This document shows positions 8,031-16,799 of a stretch of 64,000 nt of DNA, piece by piece. How positions within the stretch are numbered: position 1 is the first letter of the stretch; every line of letters begins with the position of its first letter. Origin of the DNA: an uncultured Flavobacteriaceae bacterium (GTDB taxonomy: Bacteria > Bacteroidota > Bacteroidia > Flavobacteriales > Flavobacteriaceae). The stretch covers positions 310,001-374,000 of the forward strand of contig CANKUU010000001.1 of the NCBI GenBank assembly GCA_947486785.1, in the 5' to 3' direction. Under the pieces are notes generated by a model, which ran no database searches, was not told the DNA's origin, and saw only the letters and a program-made list of their open reading frames with translations. The position numbers and the translations under genes are program-made.

Positions 8031-8279
8031 ATGACCACAATGACAGCAGATGAATTAAAAATGAATGTAGAAAAGGCTTTGCAAGAAATTCGTCCTTTTT
8101 TACAAAGTGATGGTGGTGACATTACGCTTGTATCTATTGATAATCAAACCTCCGTAAAAGTGCGATTAGAAGGTGCTTGTATAGGATGTTCGGTAAATCA
8201 AATGACTTTAAAAAGTGGTGTAGAAATGACGATAAAAAAATATGCCCCTCAAATTGAAGAGGTGGTAAATCTTTCATAG
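8031..8279 (+). CDS. NifU C-terminal domain Fe-S protein
   Basis: An 82-residue stand-alone NifU C-terminal domain. It carries the RPFLQSDGGDI start of the fold and the cluster ligands Cys50 and Cys53 in GACIGCS, followed by LKSGVE. Such proteins (NfuA/NifU-like) dimerise around a 4Fe-4S cluster and deliver it to target apoproteins. The gene is 5 bases downstream of the Mrp ATPase, so the two are probably co-transcribed. An in-frame ATG three codons later is a possible alternative start. No HesB/IscA-like or NifU N-terminal domain is attached, which is the common arrangement in this phylum. Confidence 0.93.
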   Translation: MTTMTADELKMNVEKALQEIRPFLQSDGGDITLVSIDNQTSVKVRLEGACIGCSVNQMTLKSGVEMTIKKYAPQIEEVVNLS

Positions 8280-8326
8280 GTTAGTGTTACTTATTACCAC
8301 ATTTAAGATATAAACAAACCATCTTA

Positions 8327-9385
8327 ATGATTGAAACAGATATACTCATTATCGGTGCTGGGCCAACCGGACTTTTTGCTGTATTTGAAGCTGGCTTACT
8401 AAAGCTAAAATGCCACTTAATTGATGCACTTCCGCAGCCCGGAGGGCAGTGTTCTGAAATTTATCCTAAGAAACCTATCTATGATATTCCTGGTTTTCCT
8501 GAAGTTCTTGCTGGTGATTTAGTAGCTAATTTAATGGAGCAGATAAAATCATTTCAGCCAGGTTTTACCTTAGGAGAACGAGCAGAAACTATCGAAAAAT
8601 TAGCCGACGGAACGTTTATTGTTACCACAAGTAAGGGCACTAAACATCATGCGCCTGTAGTTGCTATTGCGGGAGGTTTAGGAAGTTTTGAGCCAAGAAA
8701 ACCTCTTTTAGAAAATATTACAAAATTCGAAGATAATGGCATTGCTTATATCATCAAAGATCCTGAGGTTTACAGAGATAAAAGGGTAGTTATTGCAGGA
8801 GGTGGTGATTCGGCCTTAGACTGGAGCATTTTTTTAACCGATGTGGCTAAAGAAGTAACTTTGGTACATCGAAGAAATGAATTTAGGGGTGCTTTAGATT
8901 CTGTTGAAAAGGTACAGTATTTAAAAAATAAAGGTAAAATCAATTTAATAACACCTGCTGAAATAGTTGGTTTAGTAGGAGGTGAACATCTTAAATCGGT
9001 TCAGGTAAAAAGAACAAATGAAGATGAAGTAACGACCTTAGATGTAGACCATTTTATACCTCTTTTTGGATTATCTCCTAAATTGGGCCCAATCGCCGAT
9101 TGGGGTTTAGAAATTGAAAAGAATGCGATAAAAGTTGATAATACCTTAGATTATCAAACCAATATTCCGGGTGTATATGCCATTGGTGATGTAAACACTT
9201 ACCCAGGTAAATTGAAGCTTATTTTATGTGGCTTTCATGAAGCTACTTTAATGTGCCAAAGTGCTTTTAAGCGCATTTTTCCTGATAAAAAATATGTAAT
9301 GAAATATACTACCGTAGGTGGGGTAGAGGGTTTTGATGGTAGTAAAAAAGAAGCGCCAAAAGCAGTAGTAAAAGCGATTAATTAA
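8327..9385 (+). CDS. Ferredoxin--NADP reductase (TrxR-like type)
   Basis: A 352-residue flavoprotein of the thioredoxin-reductase-like ferredoxin-NADP reductase class. It has an N-terminal FAD-binding IIGAGPTG (8-15), a second Rossmann motif GGGDSA (158-163) for NADPH, and a C-terminal YAIGDV FAD segment. The CxxC redox pair of thioredoxin reductases is absent, which separates it from TrxB. It transfers electrons between NADPH and ferredoxin or flavodoxin in the cytosol. The 2Fe-2S ferredoxin gene 61 bases downstream is its likely partner, and the upstream Fe-S assembly genes fit the same pathway. Confidence 0.9.
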   Translation: MIETDILIIGAGPTGLFAVFEAGLLKLKCHLIDALPQPGGQCSEIYPKKPIYDIPGFPEVLAGDLVANLMEQIKSFQPGFTLGERAETIEKLADGTFIVTTSKGTKHHAPVVAIAGGLGSFEPRKPLLENITKFEDNGIAYIIKDPEVYRDKRVVIAGGGDSALDWSIFLTDVAKEVTLVHRRNEFRGALDSVEKVQYLKNKGKINLITPAEIVGLVGGEHLKSVQVKRTNEDEVTTLDVDHFIPLFGLSPKLGPIADWGLEIEKNAIKVDNTLDYQTNIPGVYAIGDVNTYPGKLKLILCGFHEATLMCQSAFKRIFPDKKYVMKYTTVGGVEGFDGSKKEAPKAVVKAIN

Positions 9386-9446
9386 AATTGTAAAAGTGCC
9401 ATGAGTTCGACGCAAGAATTATAAACTATGGTTTAAGTATTAAATA

Positions 9447-9776
9447 ATGAGTGATATAAAAATAAAAATAACGGACAGACAAGGCGTAGTTCATGAAGTT
9501 GATGCTCCAACAGATATGAATATGAACCTTATGGAAGTAGTGCGCTCTTACGAACTTGCCCCTGAAGGTACCATTGGTATATGTGGCGGCATGGCGATGT
9601 GCGCCTCTTGTCAATGTTACGTAACCTCTGATCACCAGCTAGCAGAAATGTCTGATGATGAAGATGCTATGTTGGCCGAAGCTTTTAATGTAGAAACGAA
9701 TTCTCGTTTAGGCTGTCAAATACATATGACAGAAGATTTAGATGGTTTAGAGGTTGCTTTAGCCCCTGAAGTTTAA
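9447..9776 (+). CDS. 2Fe-2S ferredoxin (adrenodoxin type)
   Basis: A 109-residue ferredoxin with ligands Cys46, Cys52, Cys55 and Cys90 in the C-x5-C-x2-C...C spacing typical of adrenodoxin/ISC-type 2Fe-2S ferredoxins. Cys57 is an extra cysteine next to the cluster loop. The protein is acidic (SDDEDAMLAE) as expected for a soluble electron carrier. It follows the ferredoxin reductase gene on the same strand and probably receives electrons from it, either for Fe-S assembly (mrp and nifU homologues are upstream) or for an oxygenase. Which of these it serves cannot be read from sequence. Confidence 0.92.
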   Translation: MSDIKIKITDRQGVVHEVDAPTDMNMNLMEVVRSYELAPEGTIGICGGMAMCASCQCYVTSDHQLAEMSDDEDAMLAEAFNVETNSRLGCQIHMTEDLDGLEVALAPEV

Positions 9777-9815
9777 AAAAGGAGCTAAATTTTATAATTC
9801 AAAATAAGAAAGTAT

Positions 9816-11555
9816 TTATATTCGAGCTTGGTAGGTATACAAGTTAAAGTATCTACCTTCTTTTGCAATAAGCTCATCATGTGTGCCTTGTTCGGCTATT
9901 CTTCCGTTTTCTATAACTAGTATTTGATCTGCTTTTCGTATCGTGCTTAATCTATGTGCGATTACAAAAGTGGTTCTACCTTCGGTTAATGCGGCCAAAC
10001 TTTTTTGTATTAAAGCTTCACTTTCGGTATCTAAATTAGAGGTTGCTTCATCTAAAATTAAAATTTTAGGATTTGCTAAAACAGCACGCGCAATAGCAAT
10101 ACGCTGTCGCTGACCCCCAGAAAGTTTTACTCCTCGCTCACCAATAAGGGTGTCTAAACCATCATCAAAACGGTCTGTAAATTCATCTACGTAGGCCGCT
10201 TTTACCGCAGCGTTAAGTTCTTCATCTGACGCTTTTGGTCTTGGAAAAAGTATATTGGCTCTAATAGTGCCTTCGAACAGAAAATCATCTTGTAATACTA
10301 CCCCTAAAAATTGCCTAAAACTTGTTAAATCTACTTTTGTAATATCATGCCCGTCGATGCTTATTTGGCCAGAGTCTGGGTTTAAAAAAGTAGCTGCTAG
10401 GCCGGCTATAGTAGATTTTCCTGAACCAGAGCTACCTACCAAGGCAATTACATCTCCCGGATTCGCTTTAAAGTTGATATGGTGTAATACTTTGTTATCC
10501 TCTTCGTACGCAAAAGAGACGTCTTTAAAAATCATTTCGCCTTTTAAATCGTTAAGCTTTATGGTACGGTCTTTTTCATCTGATTCGCTTACCTGATTCA
10601 TCAATTCTTGCGTGCGATCTAATCCTGCTAAGGCCTCGGTTAGTTGGCTTCCGACATTACTCATCTGCACAATTGGGGCTACCATAAGAGCAAGTAAGAA
10701 GGTAAACTCAAAATACTCACCAGTTGTTAAGGTACCATCCATAAGTTTATAACCCCCATAGCCCATCATAATACCAGTAGTAGCTAATCCTAATAAAAAA
10801 GTTGAAGAACTGGTCATAATTGCTGTAGCAGTTAAACTCTTCTTCACATTTTGATACAAACGATCAACCCCTACTTCAAAGTTTTTGGCCTCTTGTGCTT
10901 CTGCATTAAAGCCTTTAATTACTCGTATGCCACCTAAAGTTTCTGTAAGTCTACCTTTTACCTCTGCATTAATTTTACCACGTTCTCTAAAAACAGGGCG
11001 AATAATTTTAAATGCCTTTAGTGCTATAAAAGCAAACAAAAGTAAGGGTACAAAGGTGAGTAAAGTCATACTCGGACTAATACGTAGCAATAATATAAGT
11101 GAAACCACAGCGGTAATGGTACCACCAACAAGCTGCACGAGACCAGTACCTATTAAATTTCGAACACCCTCAACGTCACTCATTATTCGAGAAACTAGAG
11201 CTCCAGATTTGGTGTTGTCAAAGAAGTGTATAGGTAATGATAATACTTGTTTTTGTACTTGTGCACGTAGTTCTGAAATCATGAACTGAGCTTGAATACT
11301 TAGAATTTTTGTTAGCAAAAAAGATACAATGCCTTGTACTAAAAAAGCTAATATCACAAGGCCTACTATCATCTTTAGCAGCTCATAATTTTTGTTAGGT
11401 ACAATATCATCTAAGAAAAATTTCAGTGAAATTGGAGCGACAAAACTTGCAGATTTACTAATAACAATTAATAATAAGCCGATAAATACTAGTTTTCTTC
11501 TTGGCCAAATAATCGTTTTAAATGCAGTAGCTAAACTGACTTTTTTTTCAGTCAT
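9816..11555 (-). CDS. ABC exporter, fused permease-ATPase (MsbA-like)
   Basis: A 579-residue type-I ABC half-transporter. Six predicted membrane helices span residues ~20-300, followed by the ATPase with Walker A GSSGSGKST (374-382), signature LSGGQ (478-482), Walker B ILILDE (498-503) and H-loop His534. It should homodimerise in the inner membrane and export lipids or drugs; lipid A flipping (MsbA) and multidrug efflux are both possible. I chose the ATG at 11553-11555 (MTEKKVS); a longer frame exists but begins with TTG at 11609 and adds 18 residues unlike the family. It is divergent from the penicillin-acylase gene. Confidence 0.93.
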   Translation of the reverse strand: MTEKKVSLATAFKTIIWPRRKLVFIGLLLIVISKSASFVAPISLKFFLDDIVPNKNYELLKMIVGLVILAFLVQGIVSFLLTKILSIQAQFMISELRAQVQKQVLSLPIHFFDNTKSGALVSRIMSDVEGVRNLIGTGLVQLVGGTITAVVSLILLLRISPSMTLLTFVPLLLFAFIALKAFKIIRPVFRERGKINAEVKGRLTETLGGIRVIKGFNAEAQEAKNFEVGVDRLYQNVKKSLTATAIMTSSSTFLLGLATTGIMMGYGGYKLMDGTLTTGEYFEFTFLLALMVAPIVQMSNVGSQLTEALAGLDRTQELMNQVSESDEKDRTIKLNDLKGEMIFKDVSFAYEEDNKVLHHINFKANPGDVIALVGSSGSGKSTIAGLAATFLNPDSGQISIDGHDITKVDLTSFRQFLGVVLQDDFLFEGTIRANILFPRPKASDEELNAAVKAAYVDEFTDRFDDGLDTLIGERGVKLSGGQRQRIAIARAVLANPKILILDEATSNLDTESEALIQKSLAALTEGRTTFVIAHRLSTIRKADQILVIENGRIAEQGTHDELIAKEGRYFNLYTYQARI

Positions 11556-11706
11556 ATAATGTAATTGTTTAAATAAGGTGCAAGTTAGTTCAAAAAAGAT
11601 AAAGAGCAATGTGATGGTAGAATGCTAATTTTTTTTCGAAAAATTAGTATTTACAGCCCAATACAGGTATTTTAACAGAAGATAATTTAAATTTAATTTT
11701 GATACT

Positions 11707-13890
11707 ATGAGAGCTTTAATTCTTCTTTTATGCTTTAGTATTTTTTCATGCAATACCGACAATAAATCTATGAACAATTTAGGTGAGCTCACATTAGCTC
11801 AAAAAGCCAAGCAAGTCTCCATTATTCGAGATGATTTTGGTGTGCCTCATATTTATGGAAAAACAGACGCAGATGTCGTTTTTGGTTTGCTGTATGCCCA
11901 ATGTGAAGATGATTTTAATAGGGTGGAGCAAAATTATATTTGGGCAACAGGAAGGTTGGCTGAGATAGAAGGAGAGGAGGCCATTTATAGTGATTTACGA
12001 GCAAAACTATTTATGACCGAAGAGGAGGCCAAGGCTAATTATGAAAAAAGTCCTGTTTGGTTAAAAAAATTATGTGATGCTTTTGCAGATGGTATTAACT
12101 ATTATCTAGAAACCCATCCAGAAGTGAAACCTAAACTGCTAACACATTTTGAACCCTGGATGCCGATGTATTTTAGTGAAGGGTCTATTGGTGGAGATAT
12201 TGAACGTATTAAAATTGATAAGATCAAAGCTTTTTATGAGGGAAATATGGAGATATCTGAAATAGCATCAAGTCAAATCAAGAAAAAAGAAGAAATGGCC
12301 GAACCACAAGGTTCAAATGGTATTGCTATTTCAGGGCAGCTTACGAAGTCTGGTAACGCCATGCTATTGATTAACCCGCATACCTCTTTTTATTTTAGAG
12401 GTGAAGTACATATGGTTAGTGAAGAGGGTTTAAATGCTTATGGGGCAGTTACTTGGGGTCAATTTTTTGTCTATCAAGGTTTTAACGAAAAAACAGGTTG
12501 GATGCATACTTCTACCTATACCGATGTTATGGATGAATTTAAAGAACATATTGTGCAGATTGATGGAGAGAAAAAATATCGATTTGGGGAGGAACTTCGG
12601 CCTTTAAAGAGCTCGAAGATTACACTTAAATACCTCGAGGGAAATGAAATTAAAGAAAAGATATTTCCGGCATATCGCACGCATCATGGCCCAATCACCC
12701 ATATAGTGGATGAACAGTGGACGGCGTCAGCAATGATGTGGAAGCCGATTAAGGCATTAGAGCAATCTTTTATTCGATCAAAACAAGGGGGTTATAAAGG
12801 TTTTCGTGCGATGATGGATCTTCGTACGAATTCTTCAAATAACACCGTATATGCAGATGCTGAAGGAAATATCGCTTATTTTCATGGTAATTTTGTTCCA
12901 AAACGTGATGAGCATTTTGATTATTCAAAACCAGTAGATGGTAGTAACCCAAAAACAGATTGGCAAGGTTTACATACGGTAGATGAAAACATATTATTGT
13001 TAAACCCTAAAAACGGCTGGTTGCAGAATTGTAATTCTACACCCTATACGGCTGCTTTAGAATTTAGTCCAAAGAAAGAGAATTATCCTAATTACATGTC
13101 TTTAGACCGTGAAAATTTTAGAGGAGTTCATGCCATTGAATTACTAAAGGATAGAAAAGGTTATACTATTGATAGCTTAATTAAGCTTGCGCATGACTCA
13201 TATTTGCCTGCCTTTAAAGCCTTAATACCAGGTTTGATAAAAGCTTATGATACTAATGATAAAACAAATAAATTAGCTGGTCCCATTGCAATATTACGTA
13301 CATGGAATTTTAGAACATCAAAGACATCGGTGGCTATGACTTTGGCGCATTATTATGGTTCCCGCTATTTTGAAGAAGGAAAATACCCGGAAGGCATGAC
13401 GCCAATGGAACGTTTAAAATATTGGGGTAGCACATCACCAAACAGTGAAAAATTACGAATTTTTAAAGCGGTAATAGCACAATTAGAAAGAGATTTTGAT
13501 ACCTGGAATATACCATGGGGAAAAGTAAATCGATACCAAAGATTAAACGGTGCTATTAGGCAGGCTTTTGACGACAGTAAACCTAGTATTCCAATAGGTT
13601 TTTCTTCGGGTAAATGGGGGGCACTAGCGGCCTATGGTGCTCGATACAACAATGGAACAAAGAAAATTTATGGCACACGTGGAAATAGCTTTGCAGCTGT
13701 TGTTGAGTTTGGGTCAAAACTAAAAGCTAAATCTATATTAGCCGGAGGTCAGAGTGGTGACCCAGAATCGGCTCATTTTAATGATCAAACACAAAGATAT
13801 GCAGATGCGAATTGGAAAGATGTAGCTTTTTATAAAGATGATGTTTTAAAAAGAGCTAAAGAAATTTATATCCCAGGAGAGCGAAAATAA
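11707..13890 (+). CDS. Penicillin-acylase family Ntn hydrolase, lipoprotein
   Basis: A 727-residue member of the penicillin/acyl-homoserine-lactone acylase family (S45). An N-terminal signal ends in IFSC with lipid-modified Cys15. The alpha-chain has the RDDFGVPHIYG start (41-51), and the autoproteolytic site is GS at 202-203, leaving Ser203 as the N-terminal nucleophile of the beta-chain (SNGIAIS). Conserved RTHHGPI and NNTVYADAEGNIAYFHGN follow. It hydrolyses amides such as N-acyl amino acids, AHLs or beta-lactam side chains in the periplasm or outer-membrane periplasmic face. It is convergent with the next gene, stop abutting stop. Confidence 0.92.
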   Translation: MRALILLLCFSIFSCNTDNKSMNNLGELTLAQKAKQVSIIRDDFGVPHIYGKTDADVVFGLLYAQCEDDFNRVEQNYIWATGRLAEIEGEEAIYSDLRAKLFMTEEEAKANYEKSPVWLKKLCDAFADGINYYLETHPEVKPKLLTHFEPWMPMYFSEGSIGGDIERIKIDKIKAFYEGNMEISEIASSQIKKKEEMAEPQGSNGIAISGQLTKSGNAMLLINPHTSFYFRGEVHMVSEEGLNAYGAVTWGQFFVYQGFNEKTGWMHTSTYTDVMDEFKEHIVQIDGEKKYRFGEELRPLKSSKITLKYLEGNEIKEKIFPAYRTHHGPITHIVDEQWTASAMMWKPIKALEQSFIRSKQGGYKGFRAMMDLRTNSSNNTVYADAEGNIAYFHGNFVPKRDEHFDYSKPVDGSNPKTDWQGLHTVDENILLLNPKNGWLQNCNSTPYTAALEFSPKKENYPNYMSLDRENFRGVHAIELLKDRKGYTIDSLIKLAHDSYLPAFKALIPGLIKAYDTNDKTNKLAGPIAILRTWNFRTSKTSVAMTLAHYYGSRYFEEGKYPEGMTPMERLKYWGSTSPNSEKLRIFKAVIAQLERDFDTWNIPWGKVNRYQRLNGAIRQAFDDSKPSIPIGFSSGKWGALAAYGARYNNGTKKIYGTRGNSFAAVVEFGSKLKAKSILAGGQSGDPESAHFNDQTQRYADANWKDVAFYKDDVLKRAKEIYIPGERK

Positions 13891-14541
13891 CTACTCTTTA
13901 GTAATAATTAATCTAGCTTTAGATCCTCTAGACAGAAGCCATTTGTTAGAATATATAAGTTGACCGGTATCGTCGTATACATCAATTTGTGCTGTATTTG
14001 GAGAAGAAGATCCCTCGTTTAGTGCCTCAAATTCTATTCTATTAAAACCCTTTTTTAAATCAACATTCACGCCTTTAAAGACACCCGTAAGTAGCATATT
14101 CTGATCTATAACCCTTTCATTTAAATAAATTTTAACACGATCACCATCAACAAATTCGTGGTCTCTGGCGGCAATTCCTACAAATTTTCCATTATTTTTT
14201 ATTTCGCCTAAATACTGATTACCAAAATGATCCCTCGAACCTTCTTTTGCTGTTCTAGGCCCTACTTTTGGGTCAATTTTTAGTTTATACCCAGCTTGCT
14301 TTAAACCTCGTTGGTCTTTCATTTGTACTGGTCGGCGTGCTATTAAAGAGTCTTTAAAGTTTATTTTTGGTGCTTCTTCAACAATTTTAGGCATCCTAAG
14401 CGCTGTACCCTTTTCTGTTTGATCTTTTTTTTCAGATTCATTTTCAGCTTCTATCTTTAAAGGGCTGGTGTTGGGCAGGTCACCTTGAGACCATCCCAGT
14501 ATTGTAAATAGTAAAAATGAAAATAGTAGTAGCGTTTTCAT
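13891..14541 (-). CDS. Secreted protein of unknown function
   Basis: A 216-residue protein with a cleavable signal peptide (hydrophobic residues 4-16, then a WSQG cleavage region), so it is probably periplasmic or secreted. After a Glu/Lys-rich linker (residues 30-75), the C-terminal ~120 residues look like an all-beta domain with NQYLGEIKN, DGDRVKIYLNE, KGFNRIEFEALNEG and IDVYDDTGQ. I do not recognise a named family. The gene has no close operon partner: it is convergent with the acylase gene on one side and followed by a gene-poor stretch upstream. No cysteine follows the signal, so it is not a lipoprotein. Confidence 0.75.
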   Translation of the reverse strand: MKTLLLFSFLLFTILGWSQGDLPNTSPLKIEAENESEKKDQTEKGTALRMPKIVEEAPKINFKDSLIARRPVQMKDQRGLKQAGYKLKIDPKVGPRTAKEGSRDHFGNQYLGEIKNNGKFVGIAARDHEFVDGDRVKIYLNERVIDQNMLLTGVFKGVNVDLKKGFNRIEFEALNEGSSSPNTAQIDVYDDTGQLIYSNKWLLSRGSKARLIITKE

Positions 14542-14842
14542 AATAACTTAAGGATCGTTTTATGGTAATCAAAAGTAACAAATACCCTGCCATAGCACCT
14601 TAAATTGCTGTTAAAATGGAGTAGTATTCTAGTTTGTATTTTAAATGTACTTTGGTTTTGCCTTGTTTTTATATCTGTATTTGCTAGGGTTTATATTTTA
14701 AAGTCACTCTAAAGGCTATATCAGTAAATTAATCTATTAAATCAGGAATACAAAAGTAAGCTATGGTAGTATCTTTTATAAATCTAAAGTTAATATGGTT
14801 TTACATAAATTTAAGTGTTCTTTTTAGATACAAGTTCTTTAT
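14542..14842. other. Non-coding gap with no recognised element
   Basis: About 300 AT-rich bases between the start of the secreted-protein gene and the end of the dipeptidase pseudogene. I see no plausible reading frame, strong hairpin or consensus promoter. It may hold the promoter of the secreted-protein gene. Confidence 0.6.
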
Positions 14843-15199
14843 TTATGCCCAAGTATTTTTTAAAAAATGAAGTTAATTTAGGCTCATAATATGTTCTATG
14901 TTTTGTTGTGAGTATCCCTTTGTGGTAAGCAAAGACGGTATTTTTTGTAAGTCTGCGATAGTATCTAAATCTTTAGGGCATTGTTCTTTGCCAAATCTGC
15001 CATCTAAGTCGCTACCGATTCATACCTGTAAAATATTGCCTGCAAGTGGGCAAATATGGTCGATATTTTCAACCATTTGCTGTAGGCTTACGTTCATTCC
15101 TTTTTCACTTTTTCGAATCTCTGCTACAGACCAAGTGAGGTTTCTATTCCATTCCATAGCGTTCATAGAAAGGTCTAAATGGGCATCAAAAACAAACAT
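14843..15199 (-). pseudogene. Membrane dipeptidase (M19) remnant, internally deleted
   Basis: In-frame translation of 119 codons from ATG 15199 gives the start of an M19 dipeptidase (FDAHLDLSMNAMEWNRN) for ~36 residues, then jumps to the family's C-terminal part (HICPLAGN, GSDLDGRFG, PKDLDTIADLQ, GYSQQNIEHIM). Roughly 200-300 central residues, including most of the catalytic barrel, are missing. Two nonsense codons interrupt it: TGA at 15020-15022 (codon 60) and TAA at 14873-14875 (codon 109). It starts 2 bases after the stop of the D-threonine-aldolase-like gene, so it was the last gene of that operon. M19 enzymes cleave dipeptides, including those with a C-terminal D-residue. Confidence 0.88.
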
Positions 15200-15201
15200 A
15201 T

Positions 15202-16314
15202 TTAAATTGTTATTCTTTGGTTTCTAGCAAGTACTTGCCATTGGTTTATAATCTTGCCATTGGTTACCACTTGTAAATATTCGTATTTAGCAACGGTTGG
15301 GCAAACATGCATAGGCAAGGCATAAAAGCTATCACCAACACTATACTTGTTGGCATCTTTAACCCTTACTACTAAGTGTTCTTCACTTTGACTAATTTGT
15401 TCGCTATCAGGAAGGTTTAAAAATTGCACTCTTGGTAAACTCATTTCTGGAGCAACAGATTTATGACCTAAATCAAAGCAAAGAATTCCGGGTGCTGGTT
15501 TGCTAATAATTCGTGTAAATAATACCGCTGAGGGTATAAAATTTAGGTGTGGAAAAAGGCTAGTGTAGCCAGCATCCCAAAGTACAGTAGTACCAGGAGC
15601 TACTTCTACAGTCTTTCTTTTTGCATGTATTGGAAACGAAGGAGAGCCACCCGCTATGATCGTGTTTACGTTCATACCTTTTTGTTCGATAGCTGCTTTT
15701 AGATCTAAAATACTTTTAAAAGCCAAATCAACTTCTTTTTGTTGATGGTTAAGGTTTGTAAAATGAATATGCCCGTCATAAACATGAAATCCTTTTGCGG
15801 TAATAACGGGGTTTAATTCCATTTGTTGATAGAGAGCTATCGCATTTACTCCAGAAATTACCCCAGTTCTATTCATGCCTACATTAATGTCCATCCAAAG
15901 AGAAACTTTGATTTTTTCATTTAAAGCATAAGCAGCTATTTGGTCAAGTAACTCTATACAATCTACTAAACTCGAGAAGTTAGATCTTGGAAAGGTTTTT
16001 ATTAATTGTATAAACCGTTTAATATTGGGCCCAACAAGGGGCATCGCTAATAAGATTTCTTGGGCACCACAAGTACCTAACATTTCTGCTTCTGCTATTG
16101 TTGAACATTTAAACTTGACTATGCCGTGTTCCATTTGCATTTTAACTATTTCTAGGGTTTTATGCGTTTTAATATGGGGGCGTAATTGTTGAATATCATC
16201 TACCATAGCGATCATTTGTTCAATATTCTTTTCAATCCGTTCAGGATAAACAAGAAGTGAGGGAGAGATAAGATTTGAAGGGTTAGAAACCTTGTACCAA
16301 CTTATATTTTTCAT
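15202..16314 (-). CDS. D-threonine aldolase-like PLP enzyme
   Basis: A 370-residue fold-type III PLP enzyme (alanine-racemase N-terminal barrel plus D-serine-dehydratase-like C-terminal domain). The PLP lysine is Lys49 in RPHIKTHK. The C-terminal domain keeps the metal-binding HxxC in PMHVCPTV and a DLGHKSV segment. Relatives are D-threonine aldolase, D-serine dehydratase and 3-hydroxy-D-aspartate aldolase, so the substrate is probably a D-beta-hydroxy amino acid. I used the ATG at 16312-16314, 4 bases after the RidA stop; a longer frame starts with TTG at 16335 inside ridA. It appears intact although its neighbours are decayed. Confidence 0.85.
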   Translation of the reverse strand: MKNISWYKVSNPSNLISPSLLVYPERIEKNIEQMIAMVDDIQQLRPHIKTHKTLEIVKMQMEHGIVKFKCSTIAEAEMLGTCGAQEILLAMPLVGPNIKRFIQLIKTFPRSNFSSLVDCIELLDQIAAYALNEKIKVSLWMDINVGMNRTGVISGVNAIALYQQMELNPVITAKGFHVYDGHIHFTNLNHQQKEVDLAFKSILDLKAAIEQKGMNVNTIIAGGSPSFPIHAKRKTVEVAPGTTVLWDAGYTSLFPHLNFIPSAVLFTRIISKPAPGILCFDLGHKSVAPEMSLPRVQFLNLPDSEQISQSEEHLVVRVKDANKYSVGDSFYALPMHVCPTVAKYEYLQVVTNGKIINQWQVLARNQRITI

Positions 16315-16318
16315 GATA

Positions 16319-16783
16319 CTATTTGTAGAGTTCAAACATTGCTTCTATTTCAACAGCTATGCCGCCTGGCAGCATCATACCTACGGCACTGCGTACCCCA
16401 ACACCATGTTCTAATCCAAATACTTGAGCCATTAATTCGCTATAGCCATTAATTACAAGTGGGTGATCTTTAAATTCTGGCGTGCAATTGACCATGCCTA
16501 GTGTTTTTACCAATCTTTTAATACGATCTACATCACCAAAATGCGTAGTAATTGTAGCCAACATTGTAAGCGCTGTTTGTTTTGCGGCTTCTTTTCCTTC
16601 ATTTAAAGTTAAGGTGTCTCCTAAACGACCTTCAATAAAAGTGCCATCAGTTCTTAGACAGCCTTGTCCTGATATGTATAAAAAGTTATCCACTACTAAT
16701 ATAGGTTTGTATAAGCCTGCTGGTGGTGGGGCGGGTGGTAATACTAAACCAAGGTCTTTAATTTTTTGAGATGGTGATTTCAT
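16319..16783 (-). CDS. RidA family enamine/imine deaminase
   Basis: A 154-residue YjgF/YER057c/UK114 (RidA) protein with the VVDNFLYISGQG strand, the central helix and a C-terminal GVRSAVGM...VEIEAMFEL, where the Arg of GVRSAVG matches the family's catalytic arginine. RidA proteins hydrolyse reactive enamines and imines released by PLP enzymes, which fits its position 4 bases upstream of a PLP-dependent aldolase/dehydratase. The start is the ATG at 16781-16783; a TTG frame extends 8 codons further but runs into the original end of the upstream permease. It is longer at the N-terminus than canonical 128-residue RidA, as in the Bacteroidota subfamily. Confidence 0.88.
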   Translation of the reverse strand: MKSPSQKIKDLGLVLPPAPPPAGLYKPILVVDNFLYISGQGCLRTDGTFIEGRLGDTLTLNEGKEAAKQTALTMLATITTHFGDVDRIKRLVKTLGMVNCTPEFKDHPLVINGYSELMAQVFGLEHGVGVRSAVGMMLPGGIAVEIEAMFELYK

Positions 16784-16799
16784 ATTTTTTATTTTTACA

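Noticed and set aside
11694-11701. TAATTTTG as promoter of the penicillin-acylase gene
   Set aside because: It fits TAnnTTTG but ends only 5 bases before the ATG, leaving no room for a leader.
14898-15227. Forward frame of 109 codons
   Set aside because: It is the antisense of the dipeptidase remnant, which shows clear M19 family similarity on the minus strand.
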